Assembly: GCA_944390195.1 (NCBI GenBank)
Contig: CALXOZ010000002.1
Location: 78,380 to 136,219, forward strand
From: an uncultured Alphaproteobacteria bacterium
Lineage (GTDB): Bacteria > Pseudomonadota > Alphaproteobacteria > CAAGCB01 > CAG-977
Length of the DNA stretch: 57,840 nt
Direction of reading: 5' to 3'
Part shown: in pieces, positions 8,904 to 17,992 of the stretch
Position numbering within the stretch: position 1 is the stretch's first letter
How the letters are laid out: each line of letters opens with the position of its first letter
Notes under the pieces: model-generated
Database searches by the model: none
Told to the model about the DNA's origin: nothing
What the model saw: the letters and a program-made list of their open reading frames with translations, nothing else
Made by a program: the position numbers and the translations under genes

Positions 8904-9512
8904 TTAATCCGGATATCCGACGGATTGAGAAACAATGACTTCTTTTCCTTCAGGTAAATTTAAAGCTTTTGTCAATTTGTCTTTATCCATGCGGCGAACA
9001 ACGTTATTCAATCCGAAAGAAGCGCAAAACAGTCCGACATTTTGATATAAAGAACCAGCGTGCATACCGGATACGATATCGTTTCCGGCGACATAAAGAA
9101 GTGTTACGGGAGCTTTAGTTGCAAAATCCTGAGAATTTAACAAAGGTCTTAAATCCGTCTGGGATAAAAGTATCAAGCGGTTATTTACTGCGTCATAACG
9201 CCAAACACCGGAGGAAGATAAAACATAAACATCAATATTCTGCTTATTCAGAGCTGTCGGAGCGGTTCTTTTTCCTTCATCGCGGCGATTGACACCGAAT
9301 GCCGCCCACAACATATTTGAAAGCACTTGAGGCTCAATTGGTTTTGATGAAAACGAACGTACCGTTTGACGATCCCTTAACGCTTCCATCAAGGGTTTGC
9401 CGCCATAAATTTGAGGTTCCGGCAATACTTGAAAACTCCCCTCTCCTGCTTGAACATTATGAACTGCAGATAAAATTCCCAGAAATAAAAAAACTTTTGC
9501 ACTTGTTTTCAT
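8904..9512 (-). CDS. Exported nitroreductase-like protein (SagB/ThcOx type)
   Basis: The start is set at the ATG at 9512-9510, behind an AGGGGG ribosome-binding site. It gives a 202-residue protein with a signal peptide (MKTSAKVFLFLGILSAVHNV, cleavage after QA). The body has the nitroreductase signature: LMEALRDRQTVRSFSSKPIE at the FMN phosphate site, LSNMLWAAFGVNR, and late GLFCASFGLNNVVRR plus IVSQSVGYPD. Members use FMN to reduce or dehydrogenate small molecules or peptide azolines. Periplasmic export is unusual for the superfamily but is seen in this subgroup. It starts 10 nt after the GGDEF-EAL gene and is probably co-transcribed with it. Confidence 0.82.
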   Translation of the reverse strand: MKTSAKVFLFLGILSAVHNVQAGEGSFQVLPEPQIYGGKPLMEALRDRQTVRSFSSKPIEPQVLSNMLWAAFGVNRRDEGKRTAPTALNKQNIDVYVLSSSGVWRYDAVNNRLILLSQTDLRPLLNSQDFATKAPVTLLYVAGNDIVSGMHAGSLYQNVGLFCASFGLNNVVRRMDKDKLTKALNLPEGKEVIVSQSVGYPD

Positions 9513-9522
9513 ATCAAACCCC

Positions 9523-12021
9523 CTAAAAATACGGATGTTCTTGCAAAAAAGTTTCCAAATTGTCGGCTGGCATCGGCTTACCGATATAATAACCTTGGAT
9601 GATATCACATCCTTGTTTTTTCAATAAATTGAATTGTTCTTTTGTTTCGACACCTTCCGATACGATTTCCAATCCCAAAGTATGCCCTAAATTAATAATT
9701 GCCTGAGCAATTTCCGCGTCATCATAATTATGAGTCATATCTCGGACAAAAGATTGATCTATTTTTAATCTGTCCACAGCAAAACGCTTTAAATAACTCA
9801 AAGAAGAATAACCTGTCCCGAAGTCGTCAATTGCCAATTTAATACCGATACCGGACAAACGAGATAAAATATTATTCGCTTTGCACGCATCTTGCATAAC
9901 AACGCTTTCCGTCAATTCCAGTTCCAATCTGTCCGGACTGATTCCACTGTCAGAAAGGACTTTTTCAATCGACCCTGCAAGATCTTCTTGTTGAAACTGA
10001 ACAGCCGACAAATTGACCGCAACGGATATTTGCGGCAAATCCATTTCGTCCCACCGTTTCAAATAGCGCAGAGCCTCTTTTAAAATCCAGTCTCCCAAAG
10101 GAATGATCAATCCTGTGTCTTCGGCTATGGGAATAAACCGCATCGGGGATACGGTTCCTCGAACGGGATGAAACCAGCGAACCAACGCTTCAACGGCATC
10201 AATCTTTCCAGTTCTTACATTGAACTGTGGTTGGAAAAACAAAGCAAATTCCTGTTGAATTAATGCTTTTCTCAAATCGCGTTCCAACGCCAGACGGTCT
10301 TCTGTTTCTTCGTTCATTTCCTGTGAAAAGAAAAAATAACTGTTCGGAGCCGAATGAGATGCTGTGCGTAAAGCCATATCGGCGAAATTGACCAGTTTGT
10401 CCGGTTCCAGACCGTCATCAGGAAAAAGAGCTATACCTATGCACGCCCCTACGTTAACTTCTGTGTTTTCCAAAAAAATCGGCGCCAATATTGTTTCGAT
10501 CATTGCCCGTGCGTTTAAAGCGGCGCTTTCCGCATTGGGAATATCTTCTATGACGAAAGTAAATTCATCACCGCCGATACGAGCCACGAAGTCCGTCGCA
10601 GAGGCCATATTTAACAACCTTTCAGCGACGATTTTCAATAAATTATCGCCGGCTGTATGCCCTAAAGTGTCATTAATCCGATTGAAATTCGTCAAATCTG
10701 CAAAAAACAACGCCACTTTTTTATTTTGCGCTTTTGCCCGTTTTAATATTTGTTTCAATTGCTCATGAAACAAATGGCGGTTTGGTAAACCGGTTAGTTG
10801 GTCATAGTTTGCCAAATGTAAAATTCTTCCTTCGGCATTTTTTCGTTCGGTTACATCTTCTTGAACGATCACGCAATAAGACAGCTTTCCTTCCGCATCC
10901 AAAATAGGCGTTATTCTTTGTTCGACAGTATATAACGAACCTGACTTATGACGTCCGACAACTTCCCCCCGCCATCCTTTTCCGCGCTGAAGAACAGTCC
11001 ACATTTCATCATAAAAAGCGTCATTTTGCAGATCTGTCTTTAAAAAAGAGAATTGATGTCCCAATACTTCCTCATAAGGGTAACCGCTTAAGGCGGCAAA
11101 GGCGTCGTTCATCCATAAAACGTTCAATGATTTATCCGTAATGACGAAAGCGTTTGGTGAAGTTTCCAAAGCGGTTCTTTGCAAACGGAGATTTCTTTGA
11201 TCTGCGGCAATTTTCATTGCCATTGCTATACGCAAGGAAAAAGCTTCCAACCGTTGAATTGTAACATTGTCGATTTTTCCCAATCCCGAATGGATTTCCA
11301 AAACGCCATCAACGGCATTATGAGTGATCAAAGGAAAAACAATAATTTGCCGGATATGTTCACGTCCTTCGGAATCAATGATTTTGTCATCTGCCAATTC
11401 AATGATACATATTTTTTTTGAACGGATGGCTTGCCCTGTCGGTCCGAATTTTTCAGTCGGATCGTCCCAACGGATCGGTTTTGAAGGAAACCCGTTCGCG
11501 GATTTTCCGGCTGTTGCATAAACGGTTACAAGACCGTTTTTTTCTTTTTTCCCGATCCATGCCAGAGGACATCCCAACAACCCGACAATTTTTTCACACA
11601 AGAAAGCGCTGAACTGTTCATACGTCTGCCCTCTCAAAACACGGCGCAATGTCGCATGCATGATGGCATCCATGCTTTCGGACATCTGGCGTCTGGAGAT
11701 ATCACGCAACTGACAGACATATTCTTGACAAGACGGCGTCAAAACGATTTCCACAGGAAATTCCGTATCATCTTTTCTCAACCCGACTGCTTCGGAGGTA
11801 TTGGATAAATCCGTAGTATGACGAAATGTTTCCAAAATTCCGAATGCGTTTGAAGGATGATCGTGATCAGGCAAAACAACCTCCACCCGCTTGCCGTTCA
11901 ACTCGTTGTTTGAATAACCGAACAGAGAATGGGCAGCCAAGTTCGCTGATGAAATAATGCCGTTTTGATCAATTTTCAAAACAGCATTCAGGTTGTTTTT
12001 TAAAAGAGAAAAAGTACTCAT
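9523..12021 (-). CDS. PAS-GAF-PAS-GGDEF-EAL cyclic-di-GMP enzyme
   Basis: This 832-residue cytosolic protein has no TM segments. Domain order: PAS (about 1-110, IDQNGIISSANLAAHSLFGY), GAF (about 125-285), PAS with PAC (about 290-400, LWMNDAFAALSGYPYEEVLG), GGDEF (about 405-570, with an intact GGDEF in ARIGGDEFTFV) and EAL (about 585-830, VEALVRWFHP, IDDFGTGYSSLSYLKRF, SEGVET). Both catalytic signatures are intact, so the protein could make and degrade c-di-GMP, with small-molecule or redox control through PAS/GAF. It is divergent from the motA/motB-like pair 177 nt away, which hints at a link to motor or surface behaviour. Confidence 0.93.
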   Translation of the reverse strand: MSTFSLLKNNLNAVLKIDQNGIISSANLAAHSLFGYSNNELNGKRVEVVLPDHDHPSNAFGILETFRHTTDLSNTSEAVGLRKDDTEFPVEIVLTPSCQEYVCQLRDISRRQMSESMDAIMHATLRRVLRGQTYEQFSAFLCEKIVGLLGCPLAWIGKKEKNGLVTVYATAGKSANGFPSKPIRWDDPTEKFGPTGQAIRSKKICIIELADDKIIDSEGREHIRQIIVFPLITHNAVDGVLEIHSGLGKIDNVTIQRLEAFSLRIAMAMKIAADQRNLRLQRTALETSPNAFVITDKSLNVLWMNDAFAALSGYPYEEVLGHQFSFLKTDLQNDAFYDEMWTVLQRGKGWRGEVVGRHKSGSLYTVEQRITPILDAEGKLSYCVIVQEDVTERKNAEGRILHLANYDQLTGLPNRHLFHEQLKQILKRAKAQNKKVALFFADLTNFNRINDTLGHTAGDNLLKIVAERLLNMASATDFVARIGGDEFTFVIEDIPNAESAALNARAMIETILAPIFLENTEVNVGACIGIALFPDDGLEPDKLVNFADMALRTASHSAPNSYFFFSQEMNEETEDRLALERDLRKALIQQEFALFFQPQFNVRTGKIDAVEALVRWFHPVRGTVSPMRFIPIAEDTGLIIPLGDWILKEALRYLKRWDEMDLPQISVAVNLSAVQFQQEDLAGSIEKVLSDSGISPDRLELELTESVVMQDACKANNILSRLSGIGIKLAIDDFGTGYSSLSYLKRFAVDRLKIDQSFVRDMTHNYDDAEIAQAIINLGHTLGLEIVSEGVETKEQFNLLKKQGCDIIQGYYIGKPMPADNLETFLQEHPYF

Positions 12022-12198
12022 TCCTTTCTGAATTCACGCAAAAAATTTTTATTGTTGTATACTGATATGCCTCAAAAATCAAAGAATTTTTGACATTTCA
12101 AGTAAAAAAAGGGATTTTGCTTTTTCATTAGACATTGATTTTTAAGCCTTCAGGCTGTAAAAATTATCCGTTAAACGTTTGTTAATCAAGGATATACC

Positions 12199-13002
12199 AT
12201 GTCAAAAAGCTCTTTGATCGGTATTGTCGTCGGATGGGGGATTGTTTTTATTTCCATACGGCTGGCCACACCGAATGTTTCCGTATTCTGGGATTTGAAC
12301 AGTTTCATTTTAGTCTTAGTCGGTCCTTATTTCGCAATGCTTATCGCTTATAATATTCACGATATTTTAGCGGCGAATAAAAAATGGTTGTCTGTTTTCA
12401 AAATTTACAAAGACAGTGAGCTTTCTTACAAAGATGAGGTCGGTCGTTTCATTCGTTGGGCTTATATCACACAAAAAAGCGGGTTGCAAGGATTGGAAAA
12501 TGATGCTTTACCGGCTATTTCAGAAGACGAACCTTTTTTAAAATATGGGATGGAGTTGGTTATTTCCGGTTATACAGGCAATGAAATCCGTGAAATTTTA
12601 AAAGAATTCGCCTTTACTTCCTATCAACGGGAAAGTAAACCGATTGATATTTTAAATAATATCGGCGCAAATGCTCCGGCTTTCGGCATGGCGGGAACAT
12701 TGATCGGTTTGGTTGTCATGTTGAGTAACATGGGAACCGATCCAAAAGCTATCGGAACAGGTATGGCGGTTGCTTTGATTACGACATTTTATGGTATTAT
12801 GTCCGCCCGTTTAATTTATTTGCCGGCGGGAATAAGACTGACATCGCGCAACGACGATACTTTGTTCAGAAACCTTTTAATTACAGAAAGTCTTGTTTTA
12901 TTGGCGGAACGTAAAAGTCCGCGTTATATTCAAGATAAATTAAACGCATATCTTGATCCTTCCGAACATTTTTTAATTGACAGGGATATGCAACGTCAGT
13001 AA
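12199..13002 (+). CDS. MotA/PomA-like stator subunit
   Basis: This 267-residue protein has four predicted TM helices (about 4-24, 30-52, 155-178, 190-215) and a cytoplasmic loop between TM2 and TM3. TM3-TM4 contains PAFGMAGTLIGLVVML and GMAVALITTFYGIMSARL, the conserved core of the MotA/TolQ/ExbB proton-channel family. AAGGATAT precedes the ATG. The motB-like gene starts 14 nt downstream. Together they would form an ion-driven stator, but no other flagellar gene is visible in this window. Confidence 0.88.
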   Translation: MSKSSLIGIVVGWGIVFISIRLATPNVSVFWDLNSFILVLVGPYFAMLIAYNIHDILAANKKWLSVFKIYKDSELSYKDEVGRFIRWAYITQKSGLQGLENDALPAISEDEPFLKYGMELVISGYTGNEIREILKEFAFTSYQRESKPIDILNNIGANAPAFGMAGTLIGLVVMLSNMGTDPKAIGTGMAVALITTFYGIMSARLIYLPAGIRLTSRNDDTLFRNLLITESLVLLAERKSPRYIQDKLNAYLDPSEHFLIDRDMQRQ

Positions 13003-13015
13003 GGAAAATAAAAAA

Positions 13016-13678
13016 ATGTTGATGCCTCCAAAGAAAAAAAAAGTCAATACTGACGAATGGATCAGTACATACGGCGACTGTGTAACGTTATTGTTGTGTT
13101 TTTTTGTCATGTTGCTAGCGGCATCAAAAATGGATACCATTGCCTTTGAACAGATCAGAACGGGAATGGTACGGGAATTCACAGACCGTTCGGTGGATAC
13201 TCCCATCACTTTATTGCGTTCCGATTTGGAAGACGATTTGCGGACGTTAAATATAGACACTACTTACGCTTTAGGTAGTGACCACGACGGATTAACATTG
13301 GATCTTGAATCCGATATTTTCTTTGACAACGGATCCGCAATATTAAAACCGGATTCCCATCCTGTTTTACAACGTTTAATTACAACATTAAACAATCCGC
13401 GATATAGTATTTTCCGTTTTGAAGTTCAGGGACATACGGACGACACCCCTATAAATACCGTCCAATTCCCGTCGAATTGGGAATTATCTTGTGCCAGAGC
13501 TTCAGCAGTTACCCGTTTTTTGATTGAAAACGGTATTGATCCGATACGTTTGAAGGCGGTCGGTTTGGCGGATGTCCAGCCTCGTTATCCCAATAAAGAC
13601 GCTCACGGAGAACCTATCGTTTTCAACCGCCAACGCAACCGCCGTGTCCGTTTACGCATGAATCCCGTTTATCAATAA
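13016..13678 (+). CDS. MotB-like stator subunit with OmpA peptidoglycan-binding domain
   Basis: The start chosen is the ATG at 13016, 10 nt after AGGA; the frame is open slightly upstream inside motA. The 220-residue protein has a basic N-terminus (PPKKKK), then WISTYGDCVTLLLCFFVMLL, where Asp21 is the ion-carrying residue expected near the start of the single TM helix. The OmpA-like domain follows (FEVQGHTDDTPINTVQFPSN, WELSCARASAVTRFLIENGI, RRVRLRMNP), anchoring the stator to peptidoglycan. It is co-transcribed with the motA-like gene. Its last 56 nt overlap the oppositely oriented hydrolase gene. Confidence 0.9.
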   Translation: MLMPPKKKKVNTDEWISTYGDCVTLLLCFFVMLLAASKMDTIAFEQIRTGMVREFTDRSVDTPITLLRSDLEDDLRTLNIDTTYALGSDHDGLTLDLESDIFFDNGSAILKPDSHPVLQRLITTLNNPRYSIFRFEVQGHTDDTPINTVQFPSNWELSCARASAVTRFLIENGIDPIRLKAVGLADVQPRYPNKDAHGEPIVFNRQRNRRVRLRMNPVYQ

Positions 13679-14435
13679 CCTTTTTTTGAATGAACGCCAA
13701 CAGTTCGTTTTCCAAAACCGTCAATTCATCAGGTTCCGACAAACGATGTCCGCTGTTTTTTAAAATGACGATTTTGACATCATTCGTCTTGACAGCTTTC
13801 ATAATTTTAAAAACAGTTTGAACCGGAACGCAATCGTCTTTTGCTCCTTGTATTAAAGTCAAGGGGCATTGAATGTTCAATTGATTTTCATCTTTGAATA
13901 ATAAATGCTTTTCAGCATCATCAAACAATTTTTTCGTCCAAGGATCCCCTTCTTGCGTCCAACCGTTCGGAATATAGATAATCCCTTTTTCTTGGATGTC
14001 TTTTTTTTGTTGATCTGAAAAAGAATTCCACAGATCAACGGTAAAGTCGGGAGCGGCTGCCAACCCCACAACAAAGATAATTTGTTCGGGGCGAGCCAGA
14101 GCGGCAAGCAAAGCGATCCAGCCACCCATTGAGCTTCCGACAATGATTAAAGGTTTTTTTGCAATTTTGTCAATGACCTCCAAAGCATTATCAAGCCATA
14201 AACCGATCGTTCCATCTGTATATTTTCCAGAAGACTGTCCATGCCCGATAAAGTCAAAAGCGATATAACCGATATCGTTTCTTTTACAAAAATCTTCTAA
14301 AAAAAGTGATTTGGAGGCGTTTTTGTCAGACAATGTTCCGTGCATGAAAAGAATTTCAAACGGCTTTTTCCCTGTTATATGACGAAAGGACAAAAAACTG
14401 TTGTCAGGTAAAGTTAAAATATTTGTATCGGTCAT
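13623..14435 (-). CDS. Alpha/beta hydrolase
   Basis: This 270-residue cytosolic protein has the alpha/beta-hydrolase signature: LFMHGTLSDKNAS (oxyanion HG), FDFIGHGQSSG, the nucleophile elbow GSSMGGW (Ser about 103), PLTLIQGAKDDCVPVQTV (acid Asp) and LKNSGHRLSEPDEL (His). It resembles acyl-peptide or carboxylesterase-type serine hydrolases. The substrate is unknown. The C-terminus (SCVNGHGGCVGG) is encoded antisense to the end of the motB-like gene, which explains its odd Gly/Cys content. Confidence 0.87.
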   Translation of the reverse strand: MTDTNILTLPDNSFLSFRHITGKKPFEILFMHGTLSDKNASKSLFLEDFCKRNDIGYIAFDFIGHGQSSGKYTDGTIGLWLDNALEVIDKIAKKPLIIVGSSMGGWIALLAALARPEQIIFVVGLAAAPDFTVDLWNSFSDQQKKDIQEKGIIYIPNGWTQEGDPWTKKLFDDAEKHLLFKDENQLNIQCPLTLIQGAKDDCVPVQTVFKIMKAVKTNDVKIVILKNSGHRLSEPDELTVLENELLAFIQKKVIDKRDSCVNGHGGCVGG

Positions 14436-14445
14436 TTTTCAGCCC

Positions 14446-16356
14446 TTATAAATCTGAAAAGATATCTACAATATCTTCCTCTTCTTTTTTCTTTGCTTTT
14501 TCTTTTTTCTTCGCTTCGGTCTTTTTCTTAGCTTCTTCTTTCTTCTTCGCTTCGGCCTTTTTCTTAGCTTCTTCTTTCTTCTTCGCTTCAGCCTTTTTCT
14601 TGGCTTCTTCTTTCTTCTTCGCTTCAGCCTTTTTCTTGGCTTCCTCTTTCTTCTTCGCTTCAGCTTTTTTCTTAGCTTCCTCTTCCTTCTTCGCGTCGAC
14701 CTTCTTCTCGCTTTCTTCTTCCTTTTTTGCCTCAACCTTTTCTTTAACGTCTTTTTCCGTTACTTTTGCACTTTCTTCATTTTCTTTAACATCGTTTTTA
14801 TTTTTATCGTTTTCTGCCGGCACTTCTTCATCTTCATTCTTTTCCTGTTCCTCAGAAGTTTCTTCTTCTTCGGGTTTAGTGATGGCGTCATCTTCGTCAG
14901 AACCGCCGAACATACCGAAAAAGCCCTTTTTCTTTGCCGGTTCTTCTTCTTCTTTTTCTGCCCCCCATTCATCAGCCAATTTTTTACCGTCATCTCTGAT
15001 CGATTTGTCCAGATTTTCATCCAGCATCTGTATTGATTCCGAAATAGACGGCAAAGAAGCTTCATCAGCATACTTTTTAGCCAGCAACATAAACTTATAG
15101 CATTCCACTAAATCAGGGTTTACCCCCATGCCTTCACAATACATCGGCGCCAAGCGGGAAAAAGCAATAGGATCATTGTTTTCTTCAATAATCTTGGAAT
15201 AAATTTTAAATGCTTCTTCAGGATTTGGATCTAAGCCCTGCCCTAGCAAATAAACATCCGCCAAAGCAAGTTGAGCAACTCTTTCTCCAGCGTCCGCTTT
15301 TTCTTTCAATGCATCAACGATCGGCTGGAAATTATCCTCTCGAACGGCTTTGTTCAAAGTACGTCTTGAAATGCCGGCAGCTACGATTAATTCTTGGACA
15401 TCCGTTTGAACCGTAATGGTGATTTCCTCTTTTTCTTCTTCTTGTTGTTCTTTTTTAGCCCCTACGGAACTTCCAGAGGCTTCTTCCAACAAAGTTGTAC
15501 TTCTAACGAAACTGGGCAGTGATTCTTCACGAGTTTTCTTTTTCCACTTTTGCGCCCGTGTTTGTGCCGCCATAACCTCTTCATTTTTCATTTTTTGCAT
15601 AAGCTCGTTACGTTTTGCAGCGGCTTCTTCTTTTAAAGGAGATGTTCCATAAGCGGAAATCAAGTTATAATAAATATGGGCGCCGATAATGTTAAACGGC
15701 AATCCGCGAATGGACGTGTTGGCATACAGGTTTGCCAAATTCATTTGGGCTTTGATATTGCCTTGATCGGCGGCCAGTTTATACCAAAAGATCGCTTGAG
15801 AGAAATCTTGAGGTGTTCCCAACCCCTTCAGATACATCCGTCCCAAAGCCATTTGTGCGGGCGCATAACCTTGATCAGCGGATTTTTTATAGTATTCGAA
15901 AGATTTCAGGATATCTTCTTTAACGCCCAGCCCTTCTTCAAGCATCAGTCCGAGATTGTATTGAGCGGGATAATTATTCTGATCGGCGGCTTTTTTATAC
16001 CATTTGAAAGCTTCCTTATAATCTTTTTCCTTGCCCTTACCGTTATAATAAGCATTTCCGACTTTCAACGCGGCACTGGCACTGCCTTGATCGGCGGCTT
16101 GCTGGTAAAATTCCAAAGCCTTTAACTCATCTTGTTGAACACCGGTTCCCTGTTCGTACATACGCCCTATATAGTAGCGCGCTTCGGCGTTTTCCTCTTT
16201 ATCCGCCAAGCGTGTAAACTCTTCCATGGCAAAGATATAATCTTGTTCTTTCAAAGCGTCGAGAGCTTCTTGTAATGTTGCGAAAGCCGGTCCGCACAAT
16301 GCCAACCAAGAAACACCGCCCGCTAGGACGACACGTTTAAGGTAAGGTATTTTCAT
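14446..16356 (-). CDS. Exported Sel1-repeat protein with lysine/glutamate-rich repetitive tail
   Basis: This 636-residue protein has an AAGGAGAT ribosome-binding site and a signal peptide (about 1-26, ending AFA). About five Sel1-like repeats occupy residues 55-215 (for example ARYYIGRMYEQGTGV, ALKVGNAYYNGKGKEKDY). Two further ones lie near 350-425. Residues 250-300 are coiled-coil-like. From about 500 the chain is Glu/Lys-rich, and the last 100 residues repeat a 12-residue AKKKEEA/KKKAE unit encoded by 36-bp DNA repeats. Sel1 proteins are scaffold-type adaptors, often periplasmic or secreted. The partner is unknown. The repeats make the tail length likely to vary between strains. Confidence 0.85.
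   Translation of the reverse strand: MKIPYLKRVVLAGGVSWLALCGPAFATLQEALDALKEQDYIFAMEEFTRLADKEENAEARYYIGRMYEQGTGVQQDELKALEFYQQAADQGSASAALKVGNAYYNGKGKEKDYKEAFKWYKKAADQNNYPAQYNLGLMLEEGLGVKEDILKSFEYYKKSADQGYAPAQMALGRMYLKGLGTPQDFSQAIFWYKLAADQGNIKAQMNLANLYANTSIRGLPFNIIGAHIYYNLISAYGTSPLKEEAAAKRNELMQKMKNEEVMAAQTRAQKWKKKTREESLPSFVRSTTLLEEASGSSVGAKKEQQEEEKEEITITVQTDVQELIVAAGISRRTLNKAVREDNFQPIVDALKEKADAGERVAQLALADVYLLGQGLDPNPEEAFKIYSKIIEENNDPIAFSRLAPMYCEGMGVNPDLVECYKFMLLAKKYADEASLPSISESIQMLDENLDKSIRDDGKKLADEWGAEKEEEEPAKKKGFFGMFGGSDEDDAITKPEEEETSEEQEKNEDEEVPAENDKNKNDVKENEESAKVTEKDVKEKVEAKKEEESEKKVDAKKEEEAKKKAEAKKKEEAKKKAEAKKKEEAKKKAEAKKKEEAKKKAEAKKKEEAKKKTEAKKKEKAKKKEEEDIVDIFSDL
14500..14712. repeat. 36-bp tandem repeats encoding the AKKKEEA tail
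   Basis: About five to six copies of a 36-bp unit of the form ttcttcgcttcagccttttt + cttggcttcttctttc lie in frame inside the Sel1 protein gene. Copies differ at a few bases. The unit is a multiple of three, so copy-number change would lengthen or shorten the tail without a frameshift. Confidence 0.85.
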
Positions 16357-16376
16357 GTTATATCTCCTTGAAAAAA

Positions 16377-17066
16377 CTAAATAACATCCCCTCTGACATC
16401 TTGAACCATTTCTTCAAGGCGTTTGATGTCATGAACAACTAAAGAACCATTTTCGCGTGTAACGATCTTTTGTTTGGACAGATCGCTCATAGCTCTTGCC
16501 ACCGTTTCCCTGACCGTACTAATTCTTGCGGCGATATCGCTGTGTATCGGTATGGGGGAAATATAGATCTTTCCGTTTTTTTCAACGCCGTTTTTTCTTG
16601 CCAAGCGTAAAATTTCGGCATGTATCCTATTGTTAGCGCCTAACGTGGACAGTTCGACAATACGTTCATTGGCATGCCGGATGATCATTGCCATCCTTTG
16701 CATGATACGGAAAGCGACTTGAGATTCTTTTTTCAATCCTTCCTTGAATTTTTCAGCAGGCAAAAAAGCCAGCTCCGATTCTTCCAGCGCAATAACCGAA
16801 GCCGAACGCGGTTCTTTATCAATTGCCGCCAGTTCACCGAAAAAACCACCGGTTTCGATATCGTCCAAAGTTACTTCGCGCCCTGATACGGTATAAATGA
16901 CAATGCGCACTTTTCCTTTTTGCACAAAAAACAGATCGGAATTTTTATCTTCACGATTAATGATTTCCTGACCGCTGCGAAAAGATTTCCAGCGTAAATG
17001 CTTATCCATTTCAGTGCGAAACATCTCTGATGTTGTTTTGAAAAGAGGAATGGCGTCTATTCTCAC
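16377..17066 (-). CDS. Crp/Fnr family transcriptional regulator
   Basis: This 229-residue protein starts with GTG (17066-17064) behind GGGAGAA. An N-terminal cyclic-nucleotide-binding-type beta barrel (about 20-140: IINREDKNSDLFFVQKGKVR, GGFFGELAAIDKEPRSASVI) is followed by a dimer helix and a winged helix-turn-helix (about 160-225: SDIAARISTVRETVARAMSD). The phosphate-cassette-like segment GELAAIDKEPRSA suggests a nucleotide could bind. FNR-type N-terminal cysteines are absent, so an iron-sulfur oxygen sensor is unlikely. It starts 12 nt after purU on the same strand and lies 20 nt upstream of the Sel1 gene, so the three may be one transcript. Confidence 0.9.
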   Translation of the reverse strand: MRIDAIPLFKTTSEMFRTEMDKHLRWKSFRSGQEIINREDKNSDLFFVQKGKVRIVIYTVSGREVTLDDIETGGFFGELAAIDKEPRSASVIALEESELAFLPAEKFKEGLKKESQVAFRIMQRMAMIIRHANERIVELSTLGANNRIHAEILRLARKNGVEKNGKIYISPIPIHSDIAARISTVRETVARAMSDLSKQKIVTRENGSLVVHDIKRLEEMVQDVRGDVI

Positions 17067-17078
17067 GTATTTCTCCCG

Positions 17079-17948
17079 TTATTTAAAAATCACGGTTCTG
17101 TGACCGTTTAATAAAATACGGTGTTCCGTATGATAACGGACGGCTCTGGCTAAAACGATATTTTCCAAATCCTTTCCGATGGACACCAACTGAGCCGGCG
17201 TATTTGTATGATCGACGCGTTCAACGGCTTGTTCGATAATCGGGCCTTCGTCAAGGTCGGCAGTTACATAATGAGCCGTCGCTCCGATTAATTTGACACC
17301 GCGCTCATAAGCTTGATGATACGGTTTTGCCCCTTTGAAGCTGGGCAGGAAAGAATGGTGGATATTGATACAATGCCCTGTTAAAGCACGACACATATCG
17401 TCGGATAAAATTTGCATATAACGCGCTAAGACAACCAAGTCTATGTGTAATTCGTCGACAAGACTCAGTATTTTGTTTTCCTGTCGACGCTTATCTTCAA
17501 ATGAAGATCCTTTCGGCAACGGGAAGTAATAATAAGGGATCTTATGCCATTCCACGAAATCGCGCATATCTTCATGGTTTGACACAACACCGGCGATATC
17601 GGCTTTAAGCAATCCCGCCCGATACCGGTAGAGCAAGTCATTTAAACAATGACTTTCTTTTGAAACTGCCAGCAACAGTCGTGCCGGTTTGTCACCGTCA
17701 TACAATTTCCACGTCATATCAAATTCCGTTGCGACGGGTAAAAAAGCCTCTTCAAACAGAGTAACAAAATCGTCTTGGGTCTGCGAGGTGAAAACAATGC
17801 GCATAAAAAACAACCGGCTGAGCTCATCACCGAATTGGGCGGCCTCTGTGATGAAACCACCTTGAGCGGCAATAACATTGAAAACACGGGCGGCAATACC
17901 TGTTTTATCGGGGCAAACAATTGTTAGTATATGAGTTTTCTTACACAT
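17079..17948 (-). CDS. purU: Formyltetrahydrofolate deformylase
   Basis: This 289-residue protein has an N-terminal ACT domain (about 5-85, LTIVCPDKTGIAARVFNVIA) and a C-terminal formyl-transferase/hydrolase domain (about 90-289). The active-site segments INIHHSFLPSFKGAKPYHQA and DLDEGPIIEQAVERV carry the Asn/His/Asp catalytic set. It hydrolyses 10-formyl-THF to formate and THF, balancing one-carbon pools and feeding purine synthesis through PurT. The lengths of both domains are normal. It is followed by the Crp-like gene after 12 nt. Confidence 0.94.
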   Translation of the reverse strand: MCKKTHILTIVCPDKTGIAARVFNVIAAQGGFITEAAQFGDELSRLFFMRIVFTSQTQDDFVTLFEEAFLPVATEFDMTWKLYDGDKPARLLLAVSKESHCLNDLLYRYRAGLLKADIAGVVSNHEDMRDFVEWHKIPYYYFPLPKGSSFEDKRRQENKILSLVDELHIDLVVLARYMQILSDDMCRALTGHCINIHHSFLPSFKGAKPYHQAYERGVKLIGATAHYVTADLDEGPIIEQAVERVDHTNTPAQLVSIGKDLENIVLARAVRYHTEHRILLNGHRTVIFK

Positions 17949-17992
17949 TTCAATTCAACCTGTTTCATAAAAAAAAATTATAATATATTGAT

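Noticed and set aside
14466-14735. 89-codon Lys/Arg-rich minus-strand frame
   Set aside because: Off-frame shadow of the same repeat region.
14423-15100. 225-codon Ser/Phe-rich plus-strand frame
   Set aside because: Antisense to the lysine-rich tail of the Sel1 protein gene. The Ser/Phe/Ala periodicity only mirrors the AAG/GAA codons of the other strand, and there is no Shine-Dalgarno.
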